DNA from: Methanosarcina sp. UBA5
GTDB taxonomy: Archaea; Halobacteriota; Methanosarcinia; Methanosarcinales; Methanosarcinaceae
Length of the DNA: 30,362 nt
Assembly: GCF_002505485.1 (NCBI RefSeq)
Contig: NZ_DAVG01000067.1
Location: 1 to 30,362 of the forward strand
Reading direction: 5' to 3'
The translations under genes and the position numbers were made by a program. The notes beneath the pieces are model-generated. The model saw nothing but the letters and a program-made list of their open reading frames with translations. It did not search any database and had not been told where the DNA came from. This document shows positions 22,487 to 29,859 of this stretch, piece by piece (the first letter of the stretch is position 1; every line of letters begins with the position of its first letter).

Positions 22487-23941
22487 ATGACAGATATTGA
22501 ATCGATCTATAAAAAACTCAGCCATGTTATCAGTAAAGAGGACTTCCTGCAGCGTGTCCAGGAAAAGGTCGAAAGCATGGGAGGGCTTTGCGATGAATCT
22601 ATGGCTGCCATGCTGATTGCCAACGAACTTGGATTTTCGGATGTAGGTCGGGACAGTGTGAAGATTGAAAATATTACAGCTGATAGCGGACAAATTAATT
22701 TTGTTGCAAAGGTTGTGTCGGTTTTTGATACCAAAGAATTTACCCGAAACGACGGGACAATAGGTAGAGTTGGAAATATAATTGTTGGAGATGAAACCGG
22801 AAAGATTAGGATAACGCTCTGGGACAACATGGCAGACCTCATAAAAACTGGAAAAATTAGAGCAGGGCAAACTCTCCAGATCAGCGGCTATGCAAAACAG
22901 GGATATTCAGGAGTGGAAGTCAATGTAGGAAACAATGGAGTCCTGGCCGAGAGTGAAGAGGAAATCGATGTGGCTGCCAGCAACCAGAAAATAAATGATA
23001 TAAAGGATGGCATGGGAGACCTAAATTTGACAGGGAAAGTTCTTGAAATTTCAGAGGTAAGGACCTTCCAGCGAAAAGACGACACCTCCGGAAGAGTAGG
23101 AAACCTGCTTCTTGGGGATAGTACAGGTACAGTCAGGGTGACCCTCTGGGATGACAGGACAGAGTTTCTGAACCAAGTAGAATACGGAGATACTGTTGAG
23201 CTGGTCAATGCTTATGCCCGGGAGAACGCCTTTACTCAGAAAGTTGAGTTGCAGGTGGGAAACCAAAGTATAATAAGGAAAAGTGAGAAAAAAGTCGAGT
23301 ACGAAGAGGAATTTACCCCAATTGCGGATATCAGGGCTGATATGAACAATATTAATGTTTCCGGCAGAATACTCGATATAGGGGAAATACGGACTTTTGA
23401 GAAAAAAGATGGGTCTACTGGAAGAGTTGGAAATCTTCTTCTTGGCGATTCTACAGGAAAAATCAGGCTGACTCTCTGGGATGAAAAAACCAGCTTTCTG
23501 GATGAAGTCGATTTTGACGAGACCATAGAGGTACTTCATGCATACTCTCGGGAAAATGCCTTCAATCAACAGGTGGAACTCAATCTGGGAGGCCGGGGGA
23601 TAATCCAGAAGAGTGAAAAGGAGGTTGAGTACAGAGAAAAGTTTACGGATATCGCTGATATTATCCCTGGGGAAAGCTATTCGGTCCAAGGTAAGGTTTC
23701 CGAAATAGGGGAACTCCGAGAGTTTGAAAGGGAAGACGGAACCGAGAATGTGGTTGCAAACCTCCAATTAAAAGACGAAACCGGCAGCATAAGGCTAACT
23801 CTCTGGGGAGAACAGGCTTATGTGATCGAAGATCTTGACATTGATTCCGAAATCCAGATCATTAACGCGTATGCGAAGTATGGTCTGAATGAAGAAATCG
23901 AGCTGAGTATCGGGAACCGAAGCAGAGTAATTATGCTTTAA
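22487..23941 (+). CDS. rpa1: Replication protein A, single-stranded DNA-binding protein with four OB folds
   Basis: A 484-residue ssDNA-binding protein of the archaeal RPA type; four OB folds and this length match the Methanosarcina RPA1 architecture. After a helical N-terminal segment (1-60), OB folds lie at roughly 68-150, 172-262, 283-372 and 388-478. Each carries a GRVGN-like strand followed by DxTGxIRxTLWD (the fourth reads NVVANLQLKDETGSIRLTLW). OB2 and OB3 are close copies, including LLLGDSTG and AYxRENAFxQxVEL, and remain similar at DNA level, so one arose from the other recently. RPA protects ssDNA and stimulates replication and repair enzymes. The ATG at 22487 follows AGGAGATAAT with ideal spacing. 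TATA-like sequences lie at about 22325 and 22403. It appears monocistronic; a T-run follows the stop at 23951-23955. Confidence 0.93.
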   Translation: MTDIESIYKKLSHVISKEDFLQRVQEKVESMGGLCDESMAAMLIANELGFSDVGRDSVKIENITADSGQINFVAKVVSVFDTKEFTRNDGTIGRVGNIIVGDETGKIRITLWDNMADLIKTGKIRAGQTLQISGYAKQGYSGVEVNVGNNGVLAESEEEIDVAASNQKINDIKDGMGDLNLTGKVLEISEVRTFQRKDDTSGRVGNLLLGDSTGTVRVTLWDDRTEFLNQVEYGDTVELVNAYARENAFTQKVELQVGNQSIIRKSEKKVEYEEEFTPIADIRADMNNINVSGRILDIGEIRTFEKKDGSTGRVGNLLLGDSTGKIRLTLWDEKTSFLDEVDFDETIEVLHAYSRENAFNQQVELNLGGRGIIQKSEKEVEYREKFTDIADIIPGESYSVQGKVSEIGELREFEREDGTENVVANLQLKDETGSIRLTLWGEQAYVIEDLDIDSEIQIINAYAKYGLNEEIELSIGNRSRVIML

Positions 23942-24020
23942 TAATTCTCCTTTTTCGACATCTTATTTCTGGTTTACTCCTTAAACCATGCTTTTCAAGA
24001 TAAAAGTTTATGAAGTGCGG

Positions 24021-24238
24021 TCCAGTGGAAATAAGGGAGTATGAAAAATTTCCTGTGAGAAAAATAGAAAGCATTACAAATATAATTTGGATTTTTTTCA
24101 ACTGTATAAGCCTGTTTTCTAAAATATACTTTTCTGCTGCGCTTCTTTCTAGTACTTTTTCTAGATGATTAAACTTTTTTCATTCTCAGCAAAGATCTCC
24201 AGTGGAAACAATGGGGTACTTAAAAAATTCTTGTGAGA
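24021..24238. repeat. Two ~40-bp diverged direct repeats downstream of rpa
   Basis: 24021-24060 and 24198-24238 share TCCAGTGGAAA, a GGG/GGGG-GTA block, AAAAAATT and TTCYTGTGAGAA in the same order, 177 bp apart. They lie in the 774-bp gap between rpa and the first CBS gene, where I find no ORF. They may be copies of a regulatory element or remains of a duplication; the T-rich segment between them (24100-24180) shows nothing else. Confidence 0.55.
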
Positions 24239-24362
24239 ATCCAGTAAATTTTTTGCTATGATCAAATGAACCGAGGCTAAAGAAAAGATATTCCTAATTT
24301 CACGCAGACTTCTGTTCTCTACAAAAAAAACAAATGCCGTTATCGTTATGTACCATTGACTC

Positions 24363-24372
24363 GTATATATAA
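24363..24372 (+). promoter_or_regulatory. Strong TATA box in the rpa-CBS gap
   Basis: GTATATATAAAT at about 24363-24374 is a near-consensus TATA box with a predicted start near 24390. Transcription from here would give the first CBS gene a leader of about 325 nt or an independent RNA. The leader holds two AGGCCT palindromes (24447-24452 and 24490-24495) that could pair with each other around 37 nt. A second, closer TATA (TTGTATATAAAATA, 24645-24658) could also serve the CBS gene with a leader of about 40 nt. Confidence 0.5.
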
Positions 24373-24579
24373 ATGCTATAAAAACGTCCGAAAATTATGG
24401 GGAAAAACATCTAGGAGAAAGCGGACAAAAAATAAGTATGGGATAAAGGCCTCACCGGGAGCATCGTCTTTAAAAAGCTAATGATTGCAAGGCCTGAACT
24501 GGAGGGAAAACTAAAGCAATCTCGAACGTTTTTCCACAGGCTAGATACTTGGAGAGCTTTTAATCAGATTTTACTTGCA

Positions 24580-24610
24580 AATATTATATTGTAAAATATT
24601 ACATTGTAAA
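24580..24610. repeat. 15-bp tandem repeat before the first CBS gene
   Basis: AATATTATATTGTAAA (24580-24595) is followed with a one-base overlap by AATATTACATTGTAAA (24595-24610), differing at one base. The two units lie 35 bp upstream of the proximal TATA box of the CBS gene at 24716, a plausible operator position. Confidence 0.5.
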
Positions 24611-24715
24611 CAGATTACAAATTATACGTAAATTACGTGTAAATTGTATATAAAATATACTGCAAATTTTATATCGTGAATTGCCGAATACGAAACGAAA
24701 GGGGGACGGCAGTAG

Positions 24716-25369
24716 ATGGCAGATGGACCTGGAAGGGACACAGATGCTGAGAGGGAGATAGGTACTGGTATCCACAGCAGAGAGATTGAAAGAGAGGTCT
24801 CAGTTGCTGAAGTCATGAATAAAGCAGTCATAGTAATGGATATTAACTCAGATATTCCTACCATTGCAAGGGAAATGATCAGCCGTGATGCAGGAAGCGT
24901 CATTATTACAGAGAACGGCAAAGCCATGGGAATTATAACTGAGAGGGATTTTGTAAAGGGTATCGTTACAGAGGATAGAAAACCAGGCGAGGTAAAGGCA
25001 AGTGAAATCCTCTCAACCCCCTTGATAACCGTAGAGCCTGAAACAAGTATAGTAGAAGTTTCTGAGATCATGTTAAAGGCGAATATCAAGAGGCTCCCTG
25101 TCCTGGAAAAGGGTAGAATAATAGGGTTGATTTCGAACACTGACATCCTGATGGTAACACCGGGGCTTAATACTATTCTTAAAGAACTTATTGATATGAA
25201 CAGGGAGGCTATCCTTTCCACCCCCTCAATCGAAGAGATTTCAGAAGCAGAGGATTTTCAAACGGGCATATGCGAATCCTGTAATGTCTTTTCATATGAT
25301 CTTAGATTTGTGGACGGGAGATACCTGTGCGGGAACTGCCGGCAAGAAGAAGGCGAAGATTACGAATGA
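24716..25369 (+). CDS. CBS-domain pair protein with C-terminal zinc ribbon
   Basis: A 217-residue protein, first of five consecutive CBS genes. Two CBS domains form one Bateman module at about residues 27-85 (VAEVMNKAVIVMDINSD, ITENGKAMGIITERD) and 92-150 (ILSTPLITVEPETS, RLPVLEKGRIIGLIS). CBS pairs usually bind AMP, ATP, S-adenosylmethionine or other adenosyl ligands. The C-terminus carries a four-cysteine zinc ribbon, C186-C189 and C205-C208, the only non-CBS domain in the whole cluster; it could bind nucleic acid or a partner protein. A charged segment of about 25 residues precedes the first CBS domain. The ATG at 24716 follows a GGGGG run about ten nucleotides upstream. The next gene starts 65 nt after the stop. 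Confidence 0.85.
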   Translation: MADGPGRDTDAEREIGTGIHSREIEREVSVAEVMNKAVIVMDINSDIPTIAREMISRDAGSVIITENGKAMGIITERDFVKGIVTEDRKPGEVKASEILSTPLITVEPETSIVEVSEIMLKANIKRLPVLEKGRIIGLISNTDILMVTPGLNTILKELIDMNREAILSTPSIEEISEAEDFQTGICESCNVFSYDLRFVDGRYLCGNCRQEEGEDYE

Positions 25370-25434
25370 CTTACGACCTTTAGATATCAATTTCCAGAGA
25401 TTCCTTTTTTAAAGAGATTATCAGGAGGTAGACA

Positions 25435-26250
25435 ATGAATGTTAGTGAGATTATGACAGATGAGCCTGTGAGTATCAAAGATGGAGAATTTGTGACTCAC
25501 GCCCGTCAGCTGATGCGCGATTACCTTCTTCGAAGCCTTGTTGTTGTTGACGAAGAGAACAGGCTTGTGGGAATGCTGAGTGACCAGGATATCTTGAGGA
25601 TTACCTCTACACGCTCGAATGTCACAGTAGGCGGGTATGCAAGCCAGTCCCCTACGGTCACTCCGGATATGGATATTATAAAGGCCGCAAAACTGATGGT
25701 GCAGTCGAAGCAGAACAGAGTTCCCGTTGTTAAATCAACTACGGATCGTACAGTGGTTGGAGTCCTGAGTAATGTGGACATTCTCAGAAACGTGGAGATT
25801 CCAAAAAATATTCCTAAAGCACTGCAAGCCGTGATGACAAAGAAGGTCAAAACCTGCTCGCCAGAGGACAAAGTCGGCACAGTCTGGGCACATATGCTCG
25901 AGACCGATTATACGGGCATCCCTGTAGTTTCAAAGAAAGGCGAACCCATTGGAATGATAACCCGCAGGGACATAATCAAATCAGGTGCTGTGCGCATTGA
26001 AGTGGAAGATGAGAGGCGAACAAGGCCTAATGACAGCCCAAAAGTTGAGAAAATAATGACAACGCCTACGTATACACTATCGGAAAATGATTCAATTCAG
26101 AGTGCAATTGGGATGATTATTCACTACGATATCGGAAGAGTCACCATTGTAAATGAAAAGGACAGGGTGTCTGGAATCGTTGATAGACAGGACCTTCTAG
26201 AATCTATTGTCGATGTATGGCCTGAAAAAGCCTTCGAAAATCGCCTTTGA
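25435..26250 (+). CDS. Four-CBS-domain protein
   Basis: A 271-residue protein consisting only of four CBS domains (two Bateman modules). Approximate positions are 1-55 (VSEIMTDEPVSIKDGE, VDEENRLVGMLSDQD), 62-122 (SPTVTPDMDIIKAAKLM, VVGVLSNVDILR), 130-185 (VMTKKVKTCSPEDKVG, PIGMITRRD) and 205-265 (IMTTPTYTLSENDS, RVSGIVDRQD). No catalytic or membrane domain is attached, so it should act as a sensor through a partner or be a ligand store. The ATG at 25435 has an excellent AGGAGG at 25424-25429. It follows the zinc-ribbon CBS gene by 65 nt and is probably co-transcribed with it. Confidence 0.9.
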   Translation: MNVSEIMTDEPVSIKDGEFVTHARQLMRDYLLRSLVVVDEENRLVGMLSDQDILRITSTRSNVTVGGYASQSPTVTPDMDIIKAAKLMVQSKQNRVPVVKSTTDRTVVGVLSNVDILRNVEIPKNIPKALQAVMTKKVKTCSPEDKVGTVWAHMLETDYTGIPVVSKKGEPIGMITRRDIIKSGAVRIEVEDERRTRPNDSPKVEKIMTTPTYTLSENDSIQSAIGMIIHYDIGRVTIVNEKDRVSGIVDRQDLLESIVDVWPEKAFENRL

Positions 26251-26269
26251 AAGAAAACTATGTAATGAA

Positions 26270-26290
26270 ATTATCCGGTGAAAGGATAAT
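26270..26290 (+). terminator. Perfect hairpin after the second CBS gene
   Basis: ATTATCC (26270-26276) and GGATAAT (26284-26290) form a perfect 7-bp stem with a GGTGAAA loop, 20 nt after the stop codon at 26250. No strong T-run follows, so it may be a 3' stabilising or processing hairpin rather than a terminator. Confidence 0.4.
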
Positions 26291-26300
26291 AACTAACCCT

Positions 26301-26329
26301 AGAATTATCGAGAATTAAACAGAGAATTA
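26301..26329. repeat. Three AGAATTA repeats in helical phase
   Basis: AGAATTA occurs at 26301-26307, 26311-26317 and 26323-26329, spaced 10 and 12 bp, in the 340-bp gap between the second and third CBS genes. The spacing near one helical turn fits a protein-binding array, upstream of a TATA-like ATTATAAATT at about 26400-26409. The rest of the gap (to 26590) has a T-run at 26464-26470, a TGCAGA/TCTGCA dyad at 26505-26529 and no ORF. Confidence 0.4.
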
Positions 26330-26598
26330 ATGTAATGCGAAAAACAGCAGCAAGTTTTCACGCAAAAAGATTATAACATCAAAGATCATCATTAATAATA
26401 ATTATAAATTCAGAATAAAGGAAACCTTTTGGAAAGATTCGGGAGAATTGCTTTCAGGTTTTATTTTTTTCCGGGAGCAAGTCTGGGTCTGTTGAGGAAT
26501 GAACTGCAGATTCCAGGGAAGTTTCTGCAAGAAGGCAGGAAAATAAGAAACGGAATACGAAAAAAGCAATTAACTGCAACTCGAATTCGGTGATCCTA

Positions 26599-27594
26599 TT
26601 GAGCAAAAATACGACATTTTCGTCCGTCGATAAGATGAAGGTTCAGCCAGGTGTGAGCAAATCCAAGAAAGCGCAGCAGAAAGATCCACACACAATTAGC
26701 AGCATGGGAACTATGCGGATAGGTCCTGAGTTTAAATCCCGTATTTCAGAACATGAAGGAAAAATTCTGGCCCTAGCAACAAGAAACGTAGTAACCCTCC
26801 CTCCGACTGCAACAATAATGGATGCAATCAGGATTATGACTGAAAAGAGATTCAGGCGCATTCCGATTACAAACGCCGGAACGCGGAGGTTGGAAGGAGT
26901 CGTTACTTCCGTAGATATTATTGATTTTCTGGGGGGCGGAAAAAAGAATCTACTCGTTGAAAACCGCTTCAAAGGCAACCTTCTGGCTGCGATAAACGAA
27001 GAAGTACGGCAAATTATGGAAACTGACATTCCCTACCTTAATGATCAGGCTGACTTTAAAGATGCTGTTTCAATGATGATTGAAAGAAAAAGAGGCGGCC
27101 TTCCAATCGTGAACAATGACATGCAGGTCGTTGCAATCTTTACCGAAAGGAATGCAATTGAACTGATGGGCGGAATCGTGACAAGCCGAACTGTTGATGA
27201 ATATATGACCAAGAACGTCAAGATGGTGTCAACTGATACACCTATTGGACAGGCAGCAAAAGTAATGGTAGATAACTGGCTCAGAAGACTTCCTGTAGTC
27301 AAAGATGGCATCTTCGCAGGAATTATCACTTCCACTGATATTGTCCGTTTCCTTGGAAAGGGAGACGCTTTCAGTAAATTAACAACAGGAAATATTCATG
27401 AGGCGCTTGACCAGCCTGTAGGTTCCATTGTCTCAAAAGATCTGATATGGACTAGCCCGGGTACAGACCTGGGAAAAGCAATGGAAATAATGCTTGAGAA
27501 AAAGATAGGTTCACTTCCGGTACTGGAGAATGGGGTGCTCCGCGGCATCATTACGGAAAGGGATTTTCTGAAATCTCTGAACGAACCCCAGTAA
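26599..27594 (+). CDS. Four-CBS-domain protein with a basic N-terminal tail
   Basis: A 331-residue protein with four CBS domains. From the start used here they lie at roughly 55-115 (LATRNVVTLPPTATI, RRLEGVVTSVDIID), 125-185 (TDIPYLNDQADFKDAVSMM, MQVVAIFTERN), 190-250 (YMTKNVKMVSTDTP, GIFAGIITSTDI) and 268-330 (VSKDLIWTSPGTD, GVLRGIITERDFL). The first 50 residues are basic and low in hydrophobics, unlike its neighbours. I place the start at TTG 26599, because GGTGATC lies just upstream at 26589-26595. Starting at the GTG at 26590 would bury that site and add three residues. An ATG at 26635 lacks a ribosome-binding site. The long 340-bp gap before it and terminator-like hairpin after it suggest its own transcript. 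Confidence 0.87.
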   Translation: MSKNTTFSSVDKMKVQPGVSKSKKAQQKDPHTISSMGTMRIGPEFKSRISEHEGKILALATRNVVTLPPTATIMDAIRIMTEKRFRRIPITNAGTRRLEGVVTSVDIIDFLGGGKKNLLVENRFKGNLLAAINEEVRQIMETDIPYLNDQADFKDAVSMMIERKRGGLPIVNNDMQVVAIFTERNAIELMGGIVTSRTVDEYMTKNVKMVSTDTPIGQAAKVMVDNWLRRLPVVKDGIFAGIITSTDIVRFLGKGDAFSKLTTGNIHEALDQPVGSIVSKDLIWTSPGTDLGKAMEIMLEKKIGSLPVLENGVLRGIITERDFLKSLNEPQ

Positions 27595-27633
27595 ATAATT
27601 AATTGATTAGAACTGGGTCCAGGCCTGTTCGAG

Positions 27634-27663
27634 CTGGCTCAAACTGGCTCAAACTGTCCCAAA
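27634..27663. repeat. Three tandem 10-bp repeats after the third CBS gene
   Basis: CTGGCTCAAA (27634-27643), CTGGCTCAAA (27644-27653) and CTGTCCCAAA (27654-27663) follow each other with an exact 10-bp period. The unit equals about one helical turn. They lie 40 bp after the stop of the third CBS gene. Confidence 0.65.
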
Positions 27664-27718
27664 GCTTAACGAGAAATTTAGTGGAAATTGAAATCGAATT
27701 GAGCCTGAAGTCAAACTG

Positions 27719-27739
27719 AGCCCGAAAAACCTTCGGGCT
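27719..27739 (+). terminator. Terminator-like hairpin after the third CBS gene
   Basis: AGCCCGAA (27719-27726) and TTCGGGCT (27732-27739) form a perfect, GC-rich 8-bp stem with a five-base loop, followed by TAAGTTTT. It lies 125 nt after the stop of the gene ending at 27594 and is the strongest simple hairpin in the region. Confidence 0.55.
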
Positions 27740-27740
27740 T

Positions 27741-27786
27741 AAGTTTTCAGGAGTTCAAGCTTTCAGGAGTTAAGTTTTCAGGAGTT
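27741..27786. repeat. Three tandem copies of AAGYTTTCAGGAGTT
   Basis: Units at 27741-27756 (16 bp, with an extra C), 27757-27771 and 27772-27786 share AAGYTTTCAGGAGTT. They begin directly after the hairpin at 27719-27739. The unit contains AGGAG, but no start codon follows within a useful distance. The remainder of the 432-bp gap up to 28026 is AT-rich and holds only TATA-like sequences near 27981-28004. Confidence 0.65.
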
Positions 27787-28026
27787 TTGGAGAAAAGGAA
27801 AATTCTCTAGCTGGAGATATCGAGAAGTAAGCGTACTTGAGCACTTAGGATTTCGGAGTGTAGATCGTTTTAAAGTAAAAACTTTCTAAATTAACCTTTA
27901 CTTCAACAAAGTGCTTATTACTTCGTTAGAATTTAGTGTCTGTGGCCAAAAATTGTAATGTTTGCATCCGATTCAAAAACTATAATTATTCACACTTATA
28001 TATTGTAAAAGTGAAGGAGGTACTTC

Positions 28027-28872
28027 ATGAATGTGGCGGACATCATGAGTTCACCTGTGTATGTTCTAAATGCAGATGAACCCGTGTCACGTGCAAGAAA
28101 ACTGATGTTAAGGCATAGAATCAGTACATTGCTTGTCCTCGATGAGGGCAAGATGGTGGGAATCGTTACAAAATCAGACATCACTAACCGTCTGGCTCAG
28201 GCCGAACCTCTCTGGAGAAGAAGACCGATAGATCAGATCCCTATCAAGTTACTGATGACTGAATCGGTTATTACCATCTATCCTGAAGCCTCTATTTCCC
28301 AGGCAGCTGCCTTAATGCTTGAGAACGGGGTGCATAACGTTCCGGTGGTAAAGAACGATATTGTGGGTATTGTCACCAGGACAGATCTTGTGCGTTATGT
28401 TGCGGAAAATAGCGAGGAAATGAGAACAAAAATCCCTAAATTAATGTCTGAGGATGTTGTTTCTGTTCACAGGCATCATACTATCAACCATGTAATTGAC
28501 GAAATGAAAAAGAATGAAATCGAAAGAGTGATAGTTAAAGACGATGCAGGAAAGCCTGTCGGGATAATTTCCAGCAAAAGCCTTGCTTTAAATCTCTTAA
28601 CTGATTTTCAAGGTGAACTTTCCACGAAAAACATCAAGATGGCCCGTAAATCCTCCCCTGGAGGTCAGAAAACCTACAGATACGTAAAAGAGGTGCCTTT
28701 GATCGCAGAAGACATTATGGTTTCTCCAATAAACTCCATTGACGTAAACGAAAATATCAGTGCAGCCGCTAAAAAAATGATAGAGGAAGGAGTGACTGCA
28801 TTACCTGTCAGTGACGGAGAAGATATAGTGGGCATATTAAGCAGAACCGATATCATGAAAGCCATCCTCTAA
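28027..28872 (+). CDS. Four-CBS-domain protein
   Basis: A 281-residue protein of four CBS domains without other parts. They lie at about 1-55 (VADIMSSPVYVLNADEP, DEGKMVGIVTKSDI), 72-130 (LMTESVITIYPEAS, NDIVGIVTRTDLV), 138-192 (LMSEDVVSVHRHHT, GKPVGIISSKS) and 228-281 (IMVSPINSIDVNEN, GEDIVGILSRTDIMK). A basic 30-residue linker separates domains three and four. The first 50 residues resemble those of the genes at 25435 and 29053, as expected for duplication within the cluster. The ATG at 28027 follows GGAGG at 28016-28020. The TATA-like ACTTATATATT (27994-28004) would place the start almost at the ATG; TATAATTA at 27981 fits the leadered mRNA better. Confidence 0.9.
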   Translation: MNVADIMSSPVYVLNADEPVSRARKLMLRHRISTLLVLDEGKMVGIVTKSDITNRLAQAEPLWRRRPIDQIPIKLLMTESVITIYPEASISQAAALMLENGVHNVPVVKNDIVGIVTRTDLVRYVAENSEEMRTKIPKLMSEDVVSVHRHHTINHVIDEMKKNEIERVIVKDDAGKPVGIISSKSLALNLLTDFQGELSTKNIKMARKSSPGGQKTYRYVKEVPLIAEDIMVSPINSIDVNENISAAAKKMIEEGVTALPVSDGEDIVGILSRTDIMKAIL

Positions 28873-29052
28873 CCATCCTCTGTCAGTGCAGAAGTATATA
28901 CTGCAAAAGTACAATAGAAAAAGCAATAGATAAAACAGCCAAAGTAAAGAGAAGGATGCGAAATTAAAGCACGGGAAAAACGGATGAAGAAAACACGCAA
29001 AAAATTGCGAAAATTATAATTAAAAATTCTGGATACGCATGAGGTGAATTGC

Positions 29053-29829
29053 ATGCAAGCTAAAGACATAATGGTACAGCCATACAGGATTGATAAGTCA
29101 GATACCATATCTCACGCTCTGGATCTCATGGAAAAGAAAAACACAAAACGCCTGCTGGTAATTCATGACGATCAGATAATCGGTGTACTTACGATGAGAA
29201 GTCTGACAGAGCAGCTCGGGACTCGCAAGAAACTGAGCAAACCTGCATCCTCTCTGCATGTTGCAACAGCCGTATCCGACAATTTTGTGAAGGTTCTGCC
29301 TGATACCGATACCAGAGATGTCCTTACCCTGATGAAAAAGAAAGGTGGCGTAATTATTGTCACTGATAATGGAAAAGCCCTGGGTTGGGTGACACCTCAG
29401 GAATTCATGAAAATAAATCACTTCACAGGCTTTGCCGGGGAAGTAATGGAAAAAAGTCCTATAGTTATCAGCCCATCTGATAGAGTTAGCCACGCCAGGC
29501 GGCTTATGCTTGACAAAAATGTGGGAAGGCTGCCAGTAATTGAAAATGGAAAACTTGTAGGTATTATTGCTGAAGATGATATTGCTTTTGCCATGCGCTC
29601 TTTCAGAGATCTGGTAGCTGATAATCAGCAGGACTCAAGGATCAAGAATCTGTTGGTAGGGGACATTATGACCCGCAGTGTGATTAGTGTCTATACCAAT
29701 ACTCCCATTGCAGAAGCTGTTCAGACAATGCTAGAACATGATGTAGGAGGCGTTCCAGTCCTTAACCTAGATGATGAACTTGCTGGTTTCCTAGCTCGCA
29801 GAAATGTATTGAATACAATTCAGGAATAA
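29053..29829 (+). CDS. Four-CBS-domain protein, last of the array
   Basis: A 258-residue protein of four CBS domains at about 1-55 (AKDIMVQPYRIDKSD, DDQIIGVLTMRSL), 72-128 (AVSDNFVKVLPDTD, NGKALGWVTPQEF), 135-190 (VMEKSPIVISPSDR, NGKLVGIIAEDDI) and 205-258 (IMTRSVISVYTNTP, DDELAGFLARRNVL). I prefer the ATG at 29053, because GAGGTGA (29041-29047) stands at correct spacing. A GTG at 29044 lies inside that ribosome-binding site. A TATA-like AATTATAATTA at about 29012-29022 lies upstream. The stop codon (29827-29829) is followed almost at once by the right end of an IS200/IS605-type element, so transcription of the array may run into it. Confidence 0.88.
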   Translation: MQAKDIMVQPYRIDKSDTISHALDLMEKKNTKRLLVIHDDQIIGVLTMRSLTEQLGTRKKLSKPASSLHVATAVSDNFVKVLPDTDTRDVLTLMKKKGGVIIVTDNGKALGWVTPQEFMKINHFTGFAGEVMEKSPIVISPSDRVSHARRLMLDKNVGRLPVIENGKLVGIIAEDDIAFAMRSFRDLVADNQQDSRIKNLLVGDIMTRSVISVYTNTPIAEAVQTMLEHDVGGVPVLNLDDELAGFLARRNVLNTIQE

Positions 29830-29839
29830 GGTGACTACT

Positions 29840-29859
29840 CCCATCACTGAAGTGACGGG
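29840..29859 (-). other. Subterminal hairpin of the IS right end, overlapping the tnpB stop codon
   Basis: CCC-A-TCACT, a GA loop and AGTGA-C-GGG form a stem of 8 paired bases with one internal mismatch. IS200/IS605 elements carry such imperfect hairpins near both ends as TnpA1 recognition sites. In tnpB-only elements the same 3' region is the scaffold of the guide (omega/re) RNA. The tnpB stop codon (29844-29846) lies inside the left arm. Confidence 0.6.

Noticed and set aside
23051..23767. 238-codon minus-strand ORF inside rpa
   Set aside because: It is a shadow of the repeated OB-fold coding sequence; its apparent internal repeats simply mirror OB2 and OB3.
27741..27786. CRISPR array
   Set aside because: The units are contiguous 15-16-bp tandem repeats without spacers. 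No repeat-spacer pattern occurs anywhere in the window.
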